The translations under genes were made by a program, and so were the position numbers. 13,460 nt of DNA from Microbacteriaceae bacterium (GTDB lineage: Bacteria; Actinomycetota; Actinomycetes; Actinomycetales; Microbacteriaceae): assembly GCA_026785785.1 (NCBI GenBank), contig JAJAZI010000230.1, positions 1-13,460 of the forward strand. The letters are read 5' to 3'. This document shows, one piece after another, positions 1 through 7,235 of this stretch (its first letter is position 1; every line of letters starts with the position of its first letter). The notes beneath the pieces were generated by a model. It saw nothing but the letters and a program-made list of their open reading frames with translations, made no database searches and was not told the DNA's origin.

Positions 1-1034
1 CTCGCGTTGTAGGCGTCGTTGATGACGGTGATGCCCGGCGCGGGCTCGAGCACCTCCATCCGCCAGCGCTCGGCGCGGGCAACGGCCTCGATGGCGGCGA
101 TCGCAGCGGCCAGGTCGAGTCCGAGTTCGCGGGCGACCGAGAGGGCGGCGATGGCGTTCATGACGTGGTGCTCGCCGAGGATGCGCATGCGCACCGGCCA
201 GGCCGCGCCGTCGGCGAGCAGGGTGAAGGTCGTGCCGGTGGCGGTCGCCTCGATGTCGTCGGCACGCACATCCGCCGATTCATCGAGTCCGAACCAGGCG
301 ACGCGTGCGGCCGTCTGCCCGGCCATGGCGGCGACCCGGTCGTCGTCGGCGTTGAGCACGGCGACGGCGGAGGCCGGGAGGGAGGTGACGATCTCGGCCT
401 TGGCTCGCTGGGTGGCGTCAATGCCGCCGAACTCCCCGGCATGGGCGAGGCCGACCTTGAGAACGACCGAGATGTCGGGCATGGCGATGTCGACGAGGCT
501 CTTGATATGGCCCTTGCCGGAGGCGCCCATCTCAACGAGGAGATAGCGGGTCTCCTCGTCGATGCCGAGCATCGAGAGTGGGGCGCCGATGTGGTTGTTG
601 AACGAGCCCTCCGGGGCGACCGTCGGGCCGACGGCGCCGAGGATGGCACGCAGCAGGTTCTTCGTTGTCGTCTTGCCGTTGGAACCGGTGATGCCGACGA
701 CGGTGAGGTCGCCGCGTTCGCGCACCCGTGCAACGACCTCGCTCGCAAGGGCCGCGAGCGCGCGCACCCCGTCCGCCACCACGATCTGGTCGACAGGCAG
801 CTCGAGCCGCCGCTCGACGATGAGGAGCGCTGCCCCGTTGTCGACGGCGGTACCGGCGAACAGGTGCCCGTCCGTGAATTCCCCGCGGATGGCGAAGAAC
901 ACCGATCCGGCGGTCGCGAGCCGCGAGTCGGTCGTCACGGCGCCGTCCACGACGGTGTCGGGCGTGGAGTCGGCGGTCAGCACGAGTTCACCGGCGCATG
1001 CAGCGGCGATGTCGGCGAGGCGCAGGGCGAGCAT
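1..1034 (-). CDS. murF: UDP-N-acetylmuramoyl-tripeptide--D-alanyl-D-alanine ligase MurF (3' end outside window)
   Basis: This cytoplasmic ligase adds the D-Ala-D-Ala dipeptide to UDP-MurNAc-tripeptide using ATP, the last soluble step of peptidoglycan precursor synthesis. The ATG directly follows the murE stop codon (TAG then ATG), so the two are almost certainly translationally coupled. About 344 residues are visible. An N-terminal uridine-binding domain (about 1-105) is followed by the Mur ligase P-loop GITGSNGKTTT, with the lysine at residue 121. Further on are FNNHIG, the VEMGASGKGHI segment and, at the window edge, VINDAYNA, all typical of MurF. The last part of the protein, including most of the C-terminal ligase domain, lies beyond position 1. 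No frameshift or damage is visible. MurF rather than MurE or MurC is supported by the FNNHIG and INDAYNA motifs and by the place in the operon. Confidence 0.96.
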   Translation of the reverse strand, partial: MLALRLADIAAACAGELVLTADSTPDTVVDGAVTTDSRLATAGSVFFAIRGEFTDGHLFAGTAVDNGAALLIVERRLELPVDQIVVADGVRALAALASEVVARVRERGDLTVVGITGSNGKTTTKNLLRAILGAVGPTVAPEGSFNNHIGAPLSMLGIDEETRYLLVEMGASGKGHIKSLVDIAMPDISVVLKVGLAHAGEFGGIDATQRAKAEIVTSLPASAVAVLNADDDRVAAMAGQTAARVAWFGLDESADVRADDIEATATGTTFTLLADGAAWPVRMRILGEHHVMNAIAALSVARELGLDLAAAIAAIEAVARAERWRMEVLEPAPGITVINDAYNA

Positions 1035-2576
1035 CTACTGCCAGCCCGACTCGCGAAGCGCCTCGCGCGCCTCGGCGCGCGCGGAGTACGGCGTTCGCTC
1101 GCCGCGGATGTCGCGGTAGTCCTGGTGGCCGGGCCCGGCCCAGAGGATCGAGTCGCCCTCCTTGGCGATCGACACAGCGTGCCGGATCGCCTTCTCGGGC
1201 GGGCTCACCTCGATGAGCTCCGCCTGGTGGTCGGCGAGGCCGGCGCCCTCGATGAGGGTCGCCCGGATCGAAGCAGGGTCCTCGAATCGGGGATGGTGAT
1301 CGGTCACGACGAGGATGTCGGACCCCTCGGAGGCCACTCGTCCCATCTCGTGCCGCTTCGTGGCGTCGCGGTCGCCGTCGGCACCGAAGACCATGATGAC
1401 GCGGCCGGGGGTGAACTTGCGCACGGCGGCGAGGGTATTGAGGAAGGCATCCGGGCTGTGGCCGAAGTCGACGTAGACGGAGGGGCCGACATCGCCGGAA
1501 ACCCGCTCGATGCGGCCGGGCAGGTACGTGACGATGCCCTCGTCGCCGAGGGCGTGGCCGATCGCCTCGAGTTCGAAGCCCGCCTCGACCAGCATGACGA
1601 TCGCGAGTCCCGCGTTTGCGGCCATGTGCCAGCCGATGAGGGGAACCCTGGTCGTGAGGGATCTCCCCTCCGGACCGGTGAGGGAGAATTCGGTGTACGC
1701 GGCGGTTTCCTCCAGGATCTCGAGGTTCCATTCCCCGACGACCCCGGGCGTCGCGGAGACCGTCGTCACGGGAATCCGCGAGAGGTCGACGACGCGCTCG
1801 CCGTAGGGAGAGTCGAGCGACACGACGCCGCGCTTGCCCCGCTCGGGTTCGAAGAACGACGCCTTCGCCTCGAGGTACTCCTGCATGTCGGCGTAGTCGT
1901 CGAGATGGTCGTGGCTCAGGTTGGTGAACGCGACAACGTCGAAGACGATGCCGTCGACGCGGTTGCGGCTGAGGGCCTGCGCGCTGACCTCGAGCACGAC
2001 GGCGCGCACCTCGCTCTCCTTCATCCGGGCGAGCAGGGCGTGCATCTCGCTCGCCTCCGGCGTCGTCAGCCGGCTGACGACCGTGAGCTCGCCGATGTGG
2101 CGCTCGGCTGTCGAACTCAGGCCCGTGACGAGGCCCAGCTGGCGCAGAATCCCCTCGAGGATGTACGCCGTCGAGGTCTTGCCGTTCGTGCCGGTGATCC
2201 CCAGCAGGAGCGGCGGGTGGTCGCTCGTGCGGTAGACCCACGCCGATACATCGCCGAGGGCCGCGCGGGGCGAGTCGACGAGCACCGTGGGCAGGCCGAC
2301 CTCGCGAGCGAGCTCGGCCCCCGCCGCGTCGGTGAGCAGCGCGACGGCGCCCGCCGCCTTGGCTTCGGCCGCGTAGGAGGCTCCGTGGCTCGTCGCTCCC
2401 GGCACGCCGACATAGAGATCGCCCGGCTGCACCTCGCCGGAGCGCAGGGTCACGCCGGTCACGTACACGCCGTCGAGCGAGCCTTGGGTGTCGAGCCCGA
2501 AATCAGCCACGAGACCGCTAAGCGACCTGGCCGATGGATGTTCGGGCCTGAGCACCGGGGGATTCCTGGCGTTCAC
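1035..2576 (-). CDS. murE: UDP-N-acetylmuramoyl-tripeptide synthetase MurE
   Basis: MurE adds the third, diamino, residue to UDP-MurNAc-L-Ala-D-Glu in the cytoplasm. The product is 513 aa from a GTG start. An AAGAGGA ribosome site lies 4 nt upstream and the ftsI stop is 14 nt upstream. The open frame continues further upstream but only overlaps ftsI. Visible motifs are the P-loop GITGTNGKTS (126-135, Lys133), the LSHDHLD segment and EAKASFF with Lys238, which fits the carbamylated lysine of the family. The substrate motif region reads VTDHHPRFEDP (about 424-434), so the aspartate and asparagine of the DNPR motif of mDAP-adding enzymes are both histidine while the arginine is kept. This suggests a diamino acid other than mDAP, as in the B-type walls of Microbacteriaceae; the actual substrate cannot be read from sequence. 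Confidence 0.96.
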   Translation of the reverse strand: MNARNPPVLRPEHPSARSLSGLVADFGLDTQGSLDGVYVTGVTLRSGEVQPGDLYVGVPGATSHGASYAAEAKAAGAVALLTDAAGAELAREVGLPTVLVDSPRAALGDVSAWVYRTSDHPPLLLGITGTNGKTSTAYILEGILRQLGLVTGLSSTAERHIGELTVVSRLTTPEASEMHALLARMKESEVRAVVLEVSAQALSRNRVDGIVFDVVAFTNLSHDHLDDYADMQEYLEAKASFFEPERGKRGVVSLDSPYGERVVDLSRIPVTTVSATPGVVGEWNLEILEETAAYTEFSLTGPEGRSLTTRVPLIGWHMAANAGLAIVMLVEAGFELEAIGHALGDEGIVTYLPGRIERVSGDVGPSVYVDFGHSPDAFLNTLAAVRKFTPGRVIMVFGADGDRDATKRHEMGRVASEGSDILVVTDHHPRFEDPASIRATLIEGAGLADHQAELIEVSPPEKAIRHAVSIAKEGDSILWAGPGHQDYRDIRGERTPYSARAEAREALRESGWQ

Positions 2577-2587
2577 GGCGTCCTCTT
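2577..2587 (-). promoter_or_regulatory. murE ribosome binding site
   Basis: AAGAGGA followed by a 4-nt CGCC spacer lies just inside the 14-nt gap between the ftsI stop and the murE GTG. It fixes the GTG as the start, because the longer open frame upstream has no use other than overlapping ftsI. Confidence 0.7.
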
Positions 2588-2590
2588 TTC

Positions 2591-4351
2591 TTACCAGGTC
2601 GTCGGCAGATCGGGTGAGGGTGTCGACGACGGGGTGACGCGGTACGTCTTGAGCACCTGCGTCATGATCTTCTTGAAGGTCGGTGCTGCGGCGGCCGACG
2701 TCTTCATCGTACTTGGCTTCACGAAAGTGACGATCACTGCATATTGCGGATCCTCCGCCGGCGCGAGCCCGGCGAGGGACACCACGCGGTCGCTCGTGTA
2801 GCGTCCGCCCGAGGCAATCTCGGCTGTTCCGCTCTTCGCGGCGACTCGGTAGCCGGGTATCTGGAGCTGGCTCGCGAGTCCGCCTCCGGTGACGACGGTC
2901 TCCATCATCTCGACCACCGTGTCGGCCGCGGCTTCGGACACGACCTGGCGGCCCTCGGTCGGTGTGGCGTCCGTGATCGACCCGTCCATGTGCGTGCAAC
3001 CCGTGACCAGGGTCAGCGGAAGACGAAGCCCGCCGTTGCCGAGCGTCTGGAAGATGCTCGCCATCTGCGCCCCGGTGACCGAGACTCCCTGGCCGAACGC
3101 CACGTTGTACTTCGTCTGGTCGTCCCACGAACTCGACAGCAGCCCGGCCGACTCCCCCTGGAAGTCGACCTCGGTGCGCTCCCCGATCCCGAACGCCCGG
3201 AGGTAGTCGTAGCGCATCTTGCTCGGCAGGCGCACGGCGAGCTGGGAGATCCCGACGTTCGACGACTGCTGGATGACTCCCGTGAGGGTGAGTCGTTGCT
3301 CAGGGTGCGCCGCAGCGTCGCGGATGACGCTCCCCTCCGGCGAGACCCACCGGTAGGGCACGGTGACCTGGCTGCTCGGGTCGGCCACCCCCTGATCGAT
3401 CAGCATCGCCGCGCTCATCGGCTTGAAGGTCGATCCCGGCTCGTAAGGGGTGCTGAACGCGAGCGAGCCCATGTTGTTGGGCGAGCTGCCCGAGACATTG
3501 TTGGGGTCGACGGCGGGATAGTCGGCGAGAGCGAGAAGGTGGCCGGTCTTGACCTCGGTGACCGACGCCGTTGCGGATTCCGCGCCGATCGCGAGCGCCT
3601 GCTCGGCGATCATCTGCTGCACCGTCCACTGCAGGTCGTGATCGATCGTCGTCGTGATCGTGCCGCCGTCGATCGGCTCCTGCTCGGTAACGGTGCTGCC
3701 AGGGAGGCGGATGCCGTCGGCGCCGCGCTCGTAGGTGGAGGAGCCGTTCGTGCTCGCGAGGCATTCGTTCTCGGTGAACTCGAAGCCGTTCTGCGGTCCC
3801 TCCGTTCCGACGAACCCCACAAGGTTGCCCGCGACGGAGCCGTCGGGGTAAATGCGGGCCGGGCGCTGTTCGAAGTAGATGCCGGGGATGCCGAGATCGC
3901 GCACGGCGCGCATCTGCTTGGTGCTCACCTTCTGTGCGACGTAGTCGAAGTCGGACTCCGGATCCTCGGTGAAAACCTCGAGCACCTCGTTCTGGGTCTG
4001 CCCGGTGATCTCCGCGATCTCGGCCGCCGCCTGCGCCATGCTGACCGTGACCTTGTCCTCGCCGCTGCCGCGCGTGAAGGTCGCCGGGTTCTTCGGGATC
4101 GTCTTCGGCGACACTGTGATGTCGAACCGCATGACGCTGCCGGCGAGCACGGCGCCGTTGCGGTCGACGATGTCGCCCCGCGCCGCATAGGTCGTGACGG
4201 CGATCGCGCGCTTGTTGAGCGACTGAGCGTTGAGCTCCTCGGCGCGGACGAGTTGGATGTCGACGAGTCTCACGACGAAGACGCCGAACACGGCGATCAT
4301 CGCGATCAGCGCCAGCGCGAGCCGGCGCCGGGTCATCCGGGGTATGTTCAC
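2591..4351 (-). CDS. ftsI: Class B penicillin-binding protein FtsI/PbpB (septal transpeptidase)
   Basis: This is a membrane-anchored DD-transpeptidase that crosslinks septal peptidoglycan with the FtsW glycosyltransferase. From the GTG at 4351 it has 586 aa. A short cytoplasmic basic N-terminus precedes one membrane segment (about 10-33). Next come the class B dimerisation region, starting near RGDIVDRNG, and the transpeptidase domain. The catalytic motifs are STFK (Ser307, Lys310), SSN (363-365) and KSGT (506-509), all intact. The GTG is preferred because six G lie 9 nt upstream; the alternative ATG (4336, five residues later) has no ribosome site. It lies 49 nt after the ftsL-like gene and 14 nt before murE, in the usual actinobacterial dcw order. 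Two cysteines (in NECLAST and VTGCTH) sit in the extracellular part and could form a disulfide; that is a guess. Confidence 0.95.
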   Translation of the reverse strand: MNIPRMTRRRLALALIAMIAVFGVFVVRLVDIQLVRAEELNAQSLNKRAIAVTTYAARGDIVDRNGAVLAGSVMRFDITVSPKTIPKNPATFTRGSGEDKVTVSMAQAAAEIAEITGQTQNEVLEVFTEDPESDFDYVAQKVSTKQMRAVRDLGIPGIYFEQRPARIYPDGSVAGNLVGFVGTEGPQNGFEFTENECLASTNGSSTYERGADGIRLPGSTVTEQEPIDGGTITTTIDHDLQWTVQQMIAEQALAIGAESATASVTEVKTGHLLALADYPAVDPNNVSGSSPNNMGSLAFSTPYEPGSTFKPMSAAMLIDQGVADPSSQVTVPYRWVSPEGSVIRDAAAHPEQRLTLTGVIQQSSNVGISQLAVRLPSKMRYDYLRAFGIGERTEVDFQGESAGLLSSSWDDQTKYNVAFGQGVSVTGAQMASIFQTLGNGGLRLPLTLVTGCTHMDGSITDATPTEGRQVVSEAAADTVVEMMETVVTGGGLASQLQIPGYRVAAKSGTAEIASGGRYTSDRVVSLAGLAPAEDPQYAVIVTFVKPSTMKTSAAAAPTFKKIMTQVLKTYRVTPSSTPSPDLPTTW

Positions 4352-4400
4352 GATTCGTGTCCCCCCGTAAGGTGGTGTGGCGGAGCCAACCGTCGGTCGA

Positions 4401-5021
4401 TCAGTGGGTGTTGGGCGATGGGATCGCCGCTGGCTGCTTCGACGGTACCGAGGCGGGACCGTCGGGCCCGGCAGGCGCGCCAGCAACGCTCGCCTCGACC
4501 GGTGTGAGGTCGGGCGAGACCAGGTCGGCCTGGCCGGCGGCCCCGGACAGCGGGACCCCCGTGAGCAGGCGGTTCGGAATCAGCGGACTGCCGTCCGGCG
4601 CCGTGCGCAGGGCCGAGGATGCGCTGGCCGCGGCCGGGGCGCCGAGCACGACCGAGTCGGCGAGGCGGAGATAGGCGGTGCTCGAGCTCGCGACCATTCC
4701 CATTTCCTGAGCCTCGGCGGCGAGGTGCTGGGGCGCGCCGAGAACCTGGAGGGTCTCGACGAGCACCTGCTGGTCGCGCGCGAGTTCGCTGTGCTCGCGC
4801 TCCAGCGAGGAGATCTCGTAGGCCCCGTCGGAGGTCGCGATGGTGAGCAGCAGCTGAGCGATGAGGATCGCGAAGAGGCCGCCGACCGTCAGGATCGCGG
4901 CGAGGAGCCGGGGCCGGGCGCGGCGCTGGCTGCGCGAGGCGACGATCTCGATATGACGCTGTTTGTCGGCGCGCGAGGGGCGGGGTGAGCGCGCGGGGGG
5001 CGCGATCGGGACTGCGCTCAT
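4401..5021 (-). CDS. FtsL-like septum protein, single-pass membrane protein with coiled coil
   Basis: The 206-aa product has the FtsL/DivIC layout. It begins with a Pro/Arg-rich cytoplasmic tail (1-38), then a membrane helix (about 39-62). An external coiled-coil stretch follows (about 66-95, with EISSLEREHSELARDQQVLV), ending near EAQEMGMV, as FtsL/DivIC proteins do. FtsL belongs to the FtsQLB complex that activates septal FtsWI. The roughly 95-residue Ala/Pro/Ser-rich tail after the conserved part is longer than in E. coli FtsL and looks disordered. The ATG overlaps the rsmH stop (ATGA) and has a strong AGGAGGG site 4 nt upstream. Identification rests on position between rsmH and ftsI and on topology, since this family is poorly conserved. 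Confidence 0.82.
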   Translation of the reverse strand: MSAVPIAPPARSPRPSRADKQRHIEIVASRSQRRARPRLLAAILTVGGLFAILIAQLLLTIATSDGAYEISSLEREHSELARDQQVLVETLQVLGAPQHLAAEAQEMGMVASSSTAYLRLADSVVLGAPAAASASSALRTAPDGSPLIPNRLLTGVPLSGAAGQADLVSPDLTPVEASVAGAPAGPDGPASVPSKQPAAIPSPNTH

Positions 5022-5971
5022 GCTGCCCTCCTGATTCGGGTCGCCGCGCGGAGGCGCACGGGGGTAGCTCGCGGGTTCGCGGCCTTCTCGTCGTCACTGG
5101 CCAGTTCGGCGCCACGGACGAGGAGGGAGAATTCCGGGCGGTGCTCCGGCAGCTCGATGGGAAGCCCTGCCGGGGCGGAGGAGGTGGACCGGGATGCGAA
5201 GGTGCGCTTGACGATGCGGTCCTCGAGCGACTGGTAGGCGAGCACGACGATACGGCCGTCGATGGCGAGTGCCTCGAGCGCGACAGGGATCGCCCGCTCG
5301 AGCACCGCGAGCTCCTGGTTCACCTCGATGCGCAGGGCCTGGAAGACACGCTTCGCCGGGTGCCCCTTGCGCTGGATTGCGACGGGGGTCGCCGCGGTGA
5401 TGATCTCGACGAGGTCGGCGGAGCGCACGAGGGGACGGATGACGCGTCGCTCGACGATTTTTTGCGCGTATCGGGGGGCGAGGCGCTCCTCCCCGTAGTC
5501 GCGGAAGATGCGGCGCAGGTCGGCCTCGCTGTACTCCGCGAGCACCCGCTCGGCGGTGAGCGTCGAGGTCGCATCCATCCGCATGTCGAGCGGTGCGTCC
5601 TTCGAGTAGGAGAACCCCCGCTCGACCCTGTCGAGCTGCAGGGAGGAAACGCCGAGGTCGAAGAGGATTCCGTTGACTTCCGGGATGCCGAGCGAGCGCA
5701 GCGCATTGCCGATCTCGTCGTAGACGGTGTGCACGAGGTTCACCCGCTCGCCGAACGGGGCGAGGCGCCTCCCGGCGATCTCGAGCGCATCCGGGTCCCT
5801 GTCGAGCCCGACAAAGATGAGCTCCGGGAAATGGCGGAGGAACGCCTCGGCGTGCCCGGCCATGCCGAGGGTCGCGTCGACGAGCACGGCGCCGGGCGCC
5901 TCGAGGGCGGGGGCGAGCAGCTCGACCGTGCGATCGAGCATGACGGGGGTGTGGATCTGGCTGTCGGTCAT
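5018..5971 (-). CDS. rsmH: 16S rRNA (cytosine(1402)-N(4))-methyltransferase RsmH (MraW)
   Basis: RsmH uses S-adenosylmethionine to N4-methylate C1402 of 16S rRNA in the ribosomal P site. The 317-aa product has the usual family length. It begins IHTPVML, followed by the SAM-binding loop VDATLGMAGHAEAF (about 31-44), where many homologues have GGGGH. Next come GLDRDPDAL, ILFDLGVSSLQLD, RGFSY, PLDMRMD, GEERLAPRYA, and near the end KGHPAKRVFQALRIEVN, a strong RsmH signature. It follows mraZ after a 101-nt gap containing a hairpin and overlaps the ftsL-like start by ATGA. The Shine-Dalgarno before its ATG is weak or distant (an AGG 11-12 nt away). Confidence 0.97.
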   Translation of the reverse strand: MTDSQIHTPVMLDRTVELLAPALEAPGAVLVDATLGMAGHAEAFLRHFPELIFVGLDRDPDALEIAGRRLAPFGERVNLVHTVYDEIGNALRSLGIPEVNGILFDLGVSSLQLDRVERGFSYSKDAPLDMRMDATSTLTAERVLAEYSEADLRRIFRDYGEERLAPRYAQKIVERRVIRPLVRSADLVEIITAATPVAIQRKGHPAKRVFQALRIEVNQELAVLERAIPVALEALAIDGRIVVLAYQSLEDRIVKRTFASRSTSSAPAGLPIELPEHRPEFSLLVRGAELASDDEKAANPRATPVRLRAATRIRRAA

Positions 5972-6015
5972 GGAATCGGGACCTGCCCCTTGATCCTGAT
6001 TCCCCTCCGGTCGGA

Positions 6016-6040
6016 CCTGCCACCGGGGAAGTGTGGCAGG
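6016..6040 (-). other. Intercistronic hairpin between mraZ and rsmH
   Basis: CCTGCCAC and GTGGCAGG form a perfect 8-bp stem with a 9-nt loop in the 101-nt spacer between the mraZ stop and the rsmH start. No T-run follows in the direction of transcription, so a classical terminator is unlikely. It might mark an RNA processing or stability site that sets the amount of mraZ mRNA relative to downstream genes. The structure is seen; the role is inference. Confidence 0.55.
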
Positions 6041-6072
6041 GCTGACATCGGCTGGGAGTCAGGAACAAGGCG

Positions 6073-6504
6073 CTAGAAGAGTCCGGGAATCACCTCCTCC
6101 GTGGTGTCGGCGAAGCCGGCTTCCTGCTCGGCGTAGTAGGTCTCCCACGCGGCGGTGTCCCAAATCTCGGCGCGGTTTCCCGCTCCGATGACGGTCACGT
6201 CGCGGTCGAGTCCGGCGTAGGCGCGCAGCTGCGCGGGAATCGTCACGCGGTGTTGCTTGTCCGGCACCTCGGCGTTCGCGCCGGAGAGGAACAGTCGCAG
6301 GTAATCGCGCCCCTGCTTGCTCGTGATGGGGGCCTGCCGGATGCGGTCATGCATCTCCTCGAAGTCCTTCGTGGCGAAGACGTAGAGGCACCGCTCCTGG
6401 CCACGGGTCACGACGATGCCCGACTCGAGCTCGTCGCGAAACTTCGCGGGAAGGATGAGGCGGCCCTTTTCGTCGAGCCGGGGTGCGTAAGTGCCGAGAA
6501 ACAC
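6073..6504 (-). CDS. mraZ: Transcriptional regulator MraZ
   Basis: MraZ is a DNA-binding regulator of the dcw operon that binds repeats upstream of its own gene. The product is 143 aa from the GTG at 6504 and begins [15 protein letters not shown]. Two AbrB/SpoVT-type repeats are visible: [18 protein letters not shown] near the start and [16 protein letters not shown] in the middle. A second GTG two codons upstream (6510) is in frame. It lies only 3 nt after the GAGGGGG ribosome site, whereas 6504 lies 9 nt after it, and 143 aa matches the mycobacterial length. It is the first gene of the cluster, with candidate MraZ boxes 32-65 nt upstream. Confidence 0.95.
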   Translation of the reverse strand: MFLGTYAPRLDEKGRLILPAKFRDELESGIVVTRGQERCLYVFATKDFEEMHDRIRQAPITSKQGRDYLRLFLSGANAEVPDKQHRVTIPAQLRAYAGLDRDVTVIGAGNRAEIWDTAAWETYYAEQEAGFADTTEEVIPGLF

Positions 6505-6513
6505 AGGCACTCA

Positions 6514-6520
6514 CCCCCTC
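6514..6520 (-). promoter_or_regulatory. mraZ ribosome binding site
   Basis: GAGGGGG lies 9 nt before the GTG at 6504 and only 3 nt before the other in-frame GTG at 6510. The spacing favours 6504. Confidence 0.6.
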
Positions 6521-6535
6521 GATCTCCGGCCCTAC

Positions 6536-6569
6536 CCAAGTTCCTCCACTTTACTCCACCTTCATCCAC
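6536..6569 (-). promoter_or_regulatory. Candidate MraZ box array (10-bp direct repeats)
   Basis: Reading toward mraZ, three GTGGA boxes begin at 6569, 6559 and 6549, and a weaker TTGGG begins at 6539, all exactly 10 bp apart. The spacing puts them on one face of the helix. The third reads AAAGTGGAGG, matching the AAAGTGG core described for MraZ in mollicutes and close to the TGGG repeats of E. coli. Autoregulation by MraZ is known in other bacteria and is inferred here. I could not assign a convincing -10/-35 pair; the A/T-richer stretch 6571-6615 is the likely promoter zone. Confidence 0.7.
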
Positions 6570-6697
6570 AAATCAACGGAATCTCCCCGTTCTGGGGTCA
6601 ATATGCCTCTACTCCCCTAGCATCCCGAACTACGTACCGGTGGAGGGAAAGGACTGACAATCGACCGTGCGTGGGGCGGAGGAGGTGAAAAAGGGCG

Positions 6698-6728
6698 AAA
6701 AAAAGAGCCAGCCCGAGGGCTGGCTCTT
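6698..6728 (-). terminator. Intrinsic terminator of the DUF3040 gene
   Basis: Reading on the minus strand, a perfect 12-bp inverted repeat (AAGAGCCAGCCC / GGGCTGGCTCTT, 6703-6728, turn at 6715-6716) runs directly into seven Ts (6704-6698). It begins 23 nt after the DUF3040 stop. There is no T-run on the other side, so it works in one direction and should isolate the mraZ promoter from the upstream gene. Confidence 0.9.
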
Positions 6729-6751
6729 GCATGTGGTGAAAAGTGGAGGTC

Positions 6752-7156
6752 TTATCCCCGGTCGTCCCTGCCGTCCTGACGCTTGTCCCAGCGCTCGTTG
6801 ATGCGGTCCATGAATCCGCCGCGGGAGGGACCAGCCGCTGACTTGGCGGATGCGCTGGCACGCTCGTCGGCGCTCGGCTCCTCGGGCGGGCCGGACCGGC
6901 GCGGCGGCGAGATCGCCAGCAAGGCTCCAATGAACATCACGAGGAATCCCGCGACTCCGACAAGCGGCTGGGCGATGACGACACCCGTGACGATGATCCC
7001 GACACCGAGAATGGCGATCAGGATTCCGACGACGATCATCGTGTAGTTCGGCTTGCCCCGTCGGGTTCCTACGGTGGCTACGAAGTCCGCATCATTGTGA
7101 TAGAGATTTCGCTCCATCTCCTCGAGCATGCGTTGTTCGTGTTCTGACAGTGGCAT
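6752..7156 (-). CDS. DUF3040 family membrane protein (Rv2169c-like)
   Basis: The 134-aa product begins MPLSEHEQRMLEEMERNL, the hallmark N-terminus of DUF3040 proteins, which are found in Actinobacteria next to mraZ. An amphipathic cytoplasmic segment (1-37) precedes two membrane helices (about 39-61 and 66-83) joined by a very short turn. A polar, charged C-terminal tail follows, ending in an Arg/Asp-rich stretch, so both ends are probably cytoplasmic. The ATG at 7156 is chosen over an in-frame start five codons upstream because GGGGAG lies 5 nt before it. The gene has its own terminator and is divergent from the polyprenyl synthase gene, 76 nt away. Its molecular function is unknown; the location suggests a link with envelope growth or division. 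Confidence 0.85.
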   Translation of the reverse strand: MPLSEHEQRMLEEMERNLYHNDADFVATVGTRRGKPNYTMIVVGILIAILGVGIIVTGVVIAQPLVGVAGFLVMFIGALLAISPPRRSGPPEEPSADERASASAKSAAGPSRGGFMDRINERWDKRQDGRDDRG

Positions 7157-7220
7157 CGTTTCTCCCCTCACGCTCGAGATGGACGCAATTAGAATTCAAG
7201 TCTATGTGCCCTCGGGTAGC

Positions 7221-7235
7221 TAGGCTAGGCACGTG
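7221..7235 (+). promoter_or_regulatory. Candidate leaderless -10 and start of the polyprenyl synthase gene
   Basis: TAGGCT (7221-7226) is followed by six bases and then the GTG at 7233, which would put the first transcribed base at the start codon. No good Shine-Dalgarno sequence is present (only AGG 3 nt away). A -35 element is not clear. Confidence 0.5.

Noticed and set aside
988..2241. Minus-strand 417-codon frame inside murE
   Set aside because: It is an alternative frame of murE with Arg/His/Pro-rich translation and no domain.
165..2801. Very long plus-strand open frame (878 codons) opposite murF and murE
   Set aside because: It is antisense to two unmistakable Mur ligases, has Arg/Gly/Asp-rich composition and no recognisable domain. 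High GC makes stop-free antisense frames common.
2744..4507. Plus-strand 587-codon open frame opposite ftsI
   Set aside because: The opposite strand encodes an intact class B PBP with all catalytic motifs; this frame is an antisense shadow.
4985..6076. Plus-strand 363-codon open frame opposite rsmH
   Set aside because: RsmH on the minus strand is clear and complete; this is its antisense shadow.
6584..6596. CCCC-GTTCT-GGGG palindrome upstream of mraZ
   Set aside because: A 4-bp stem is expected by chance in this GC content; there is not enough to call an operator.
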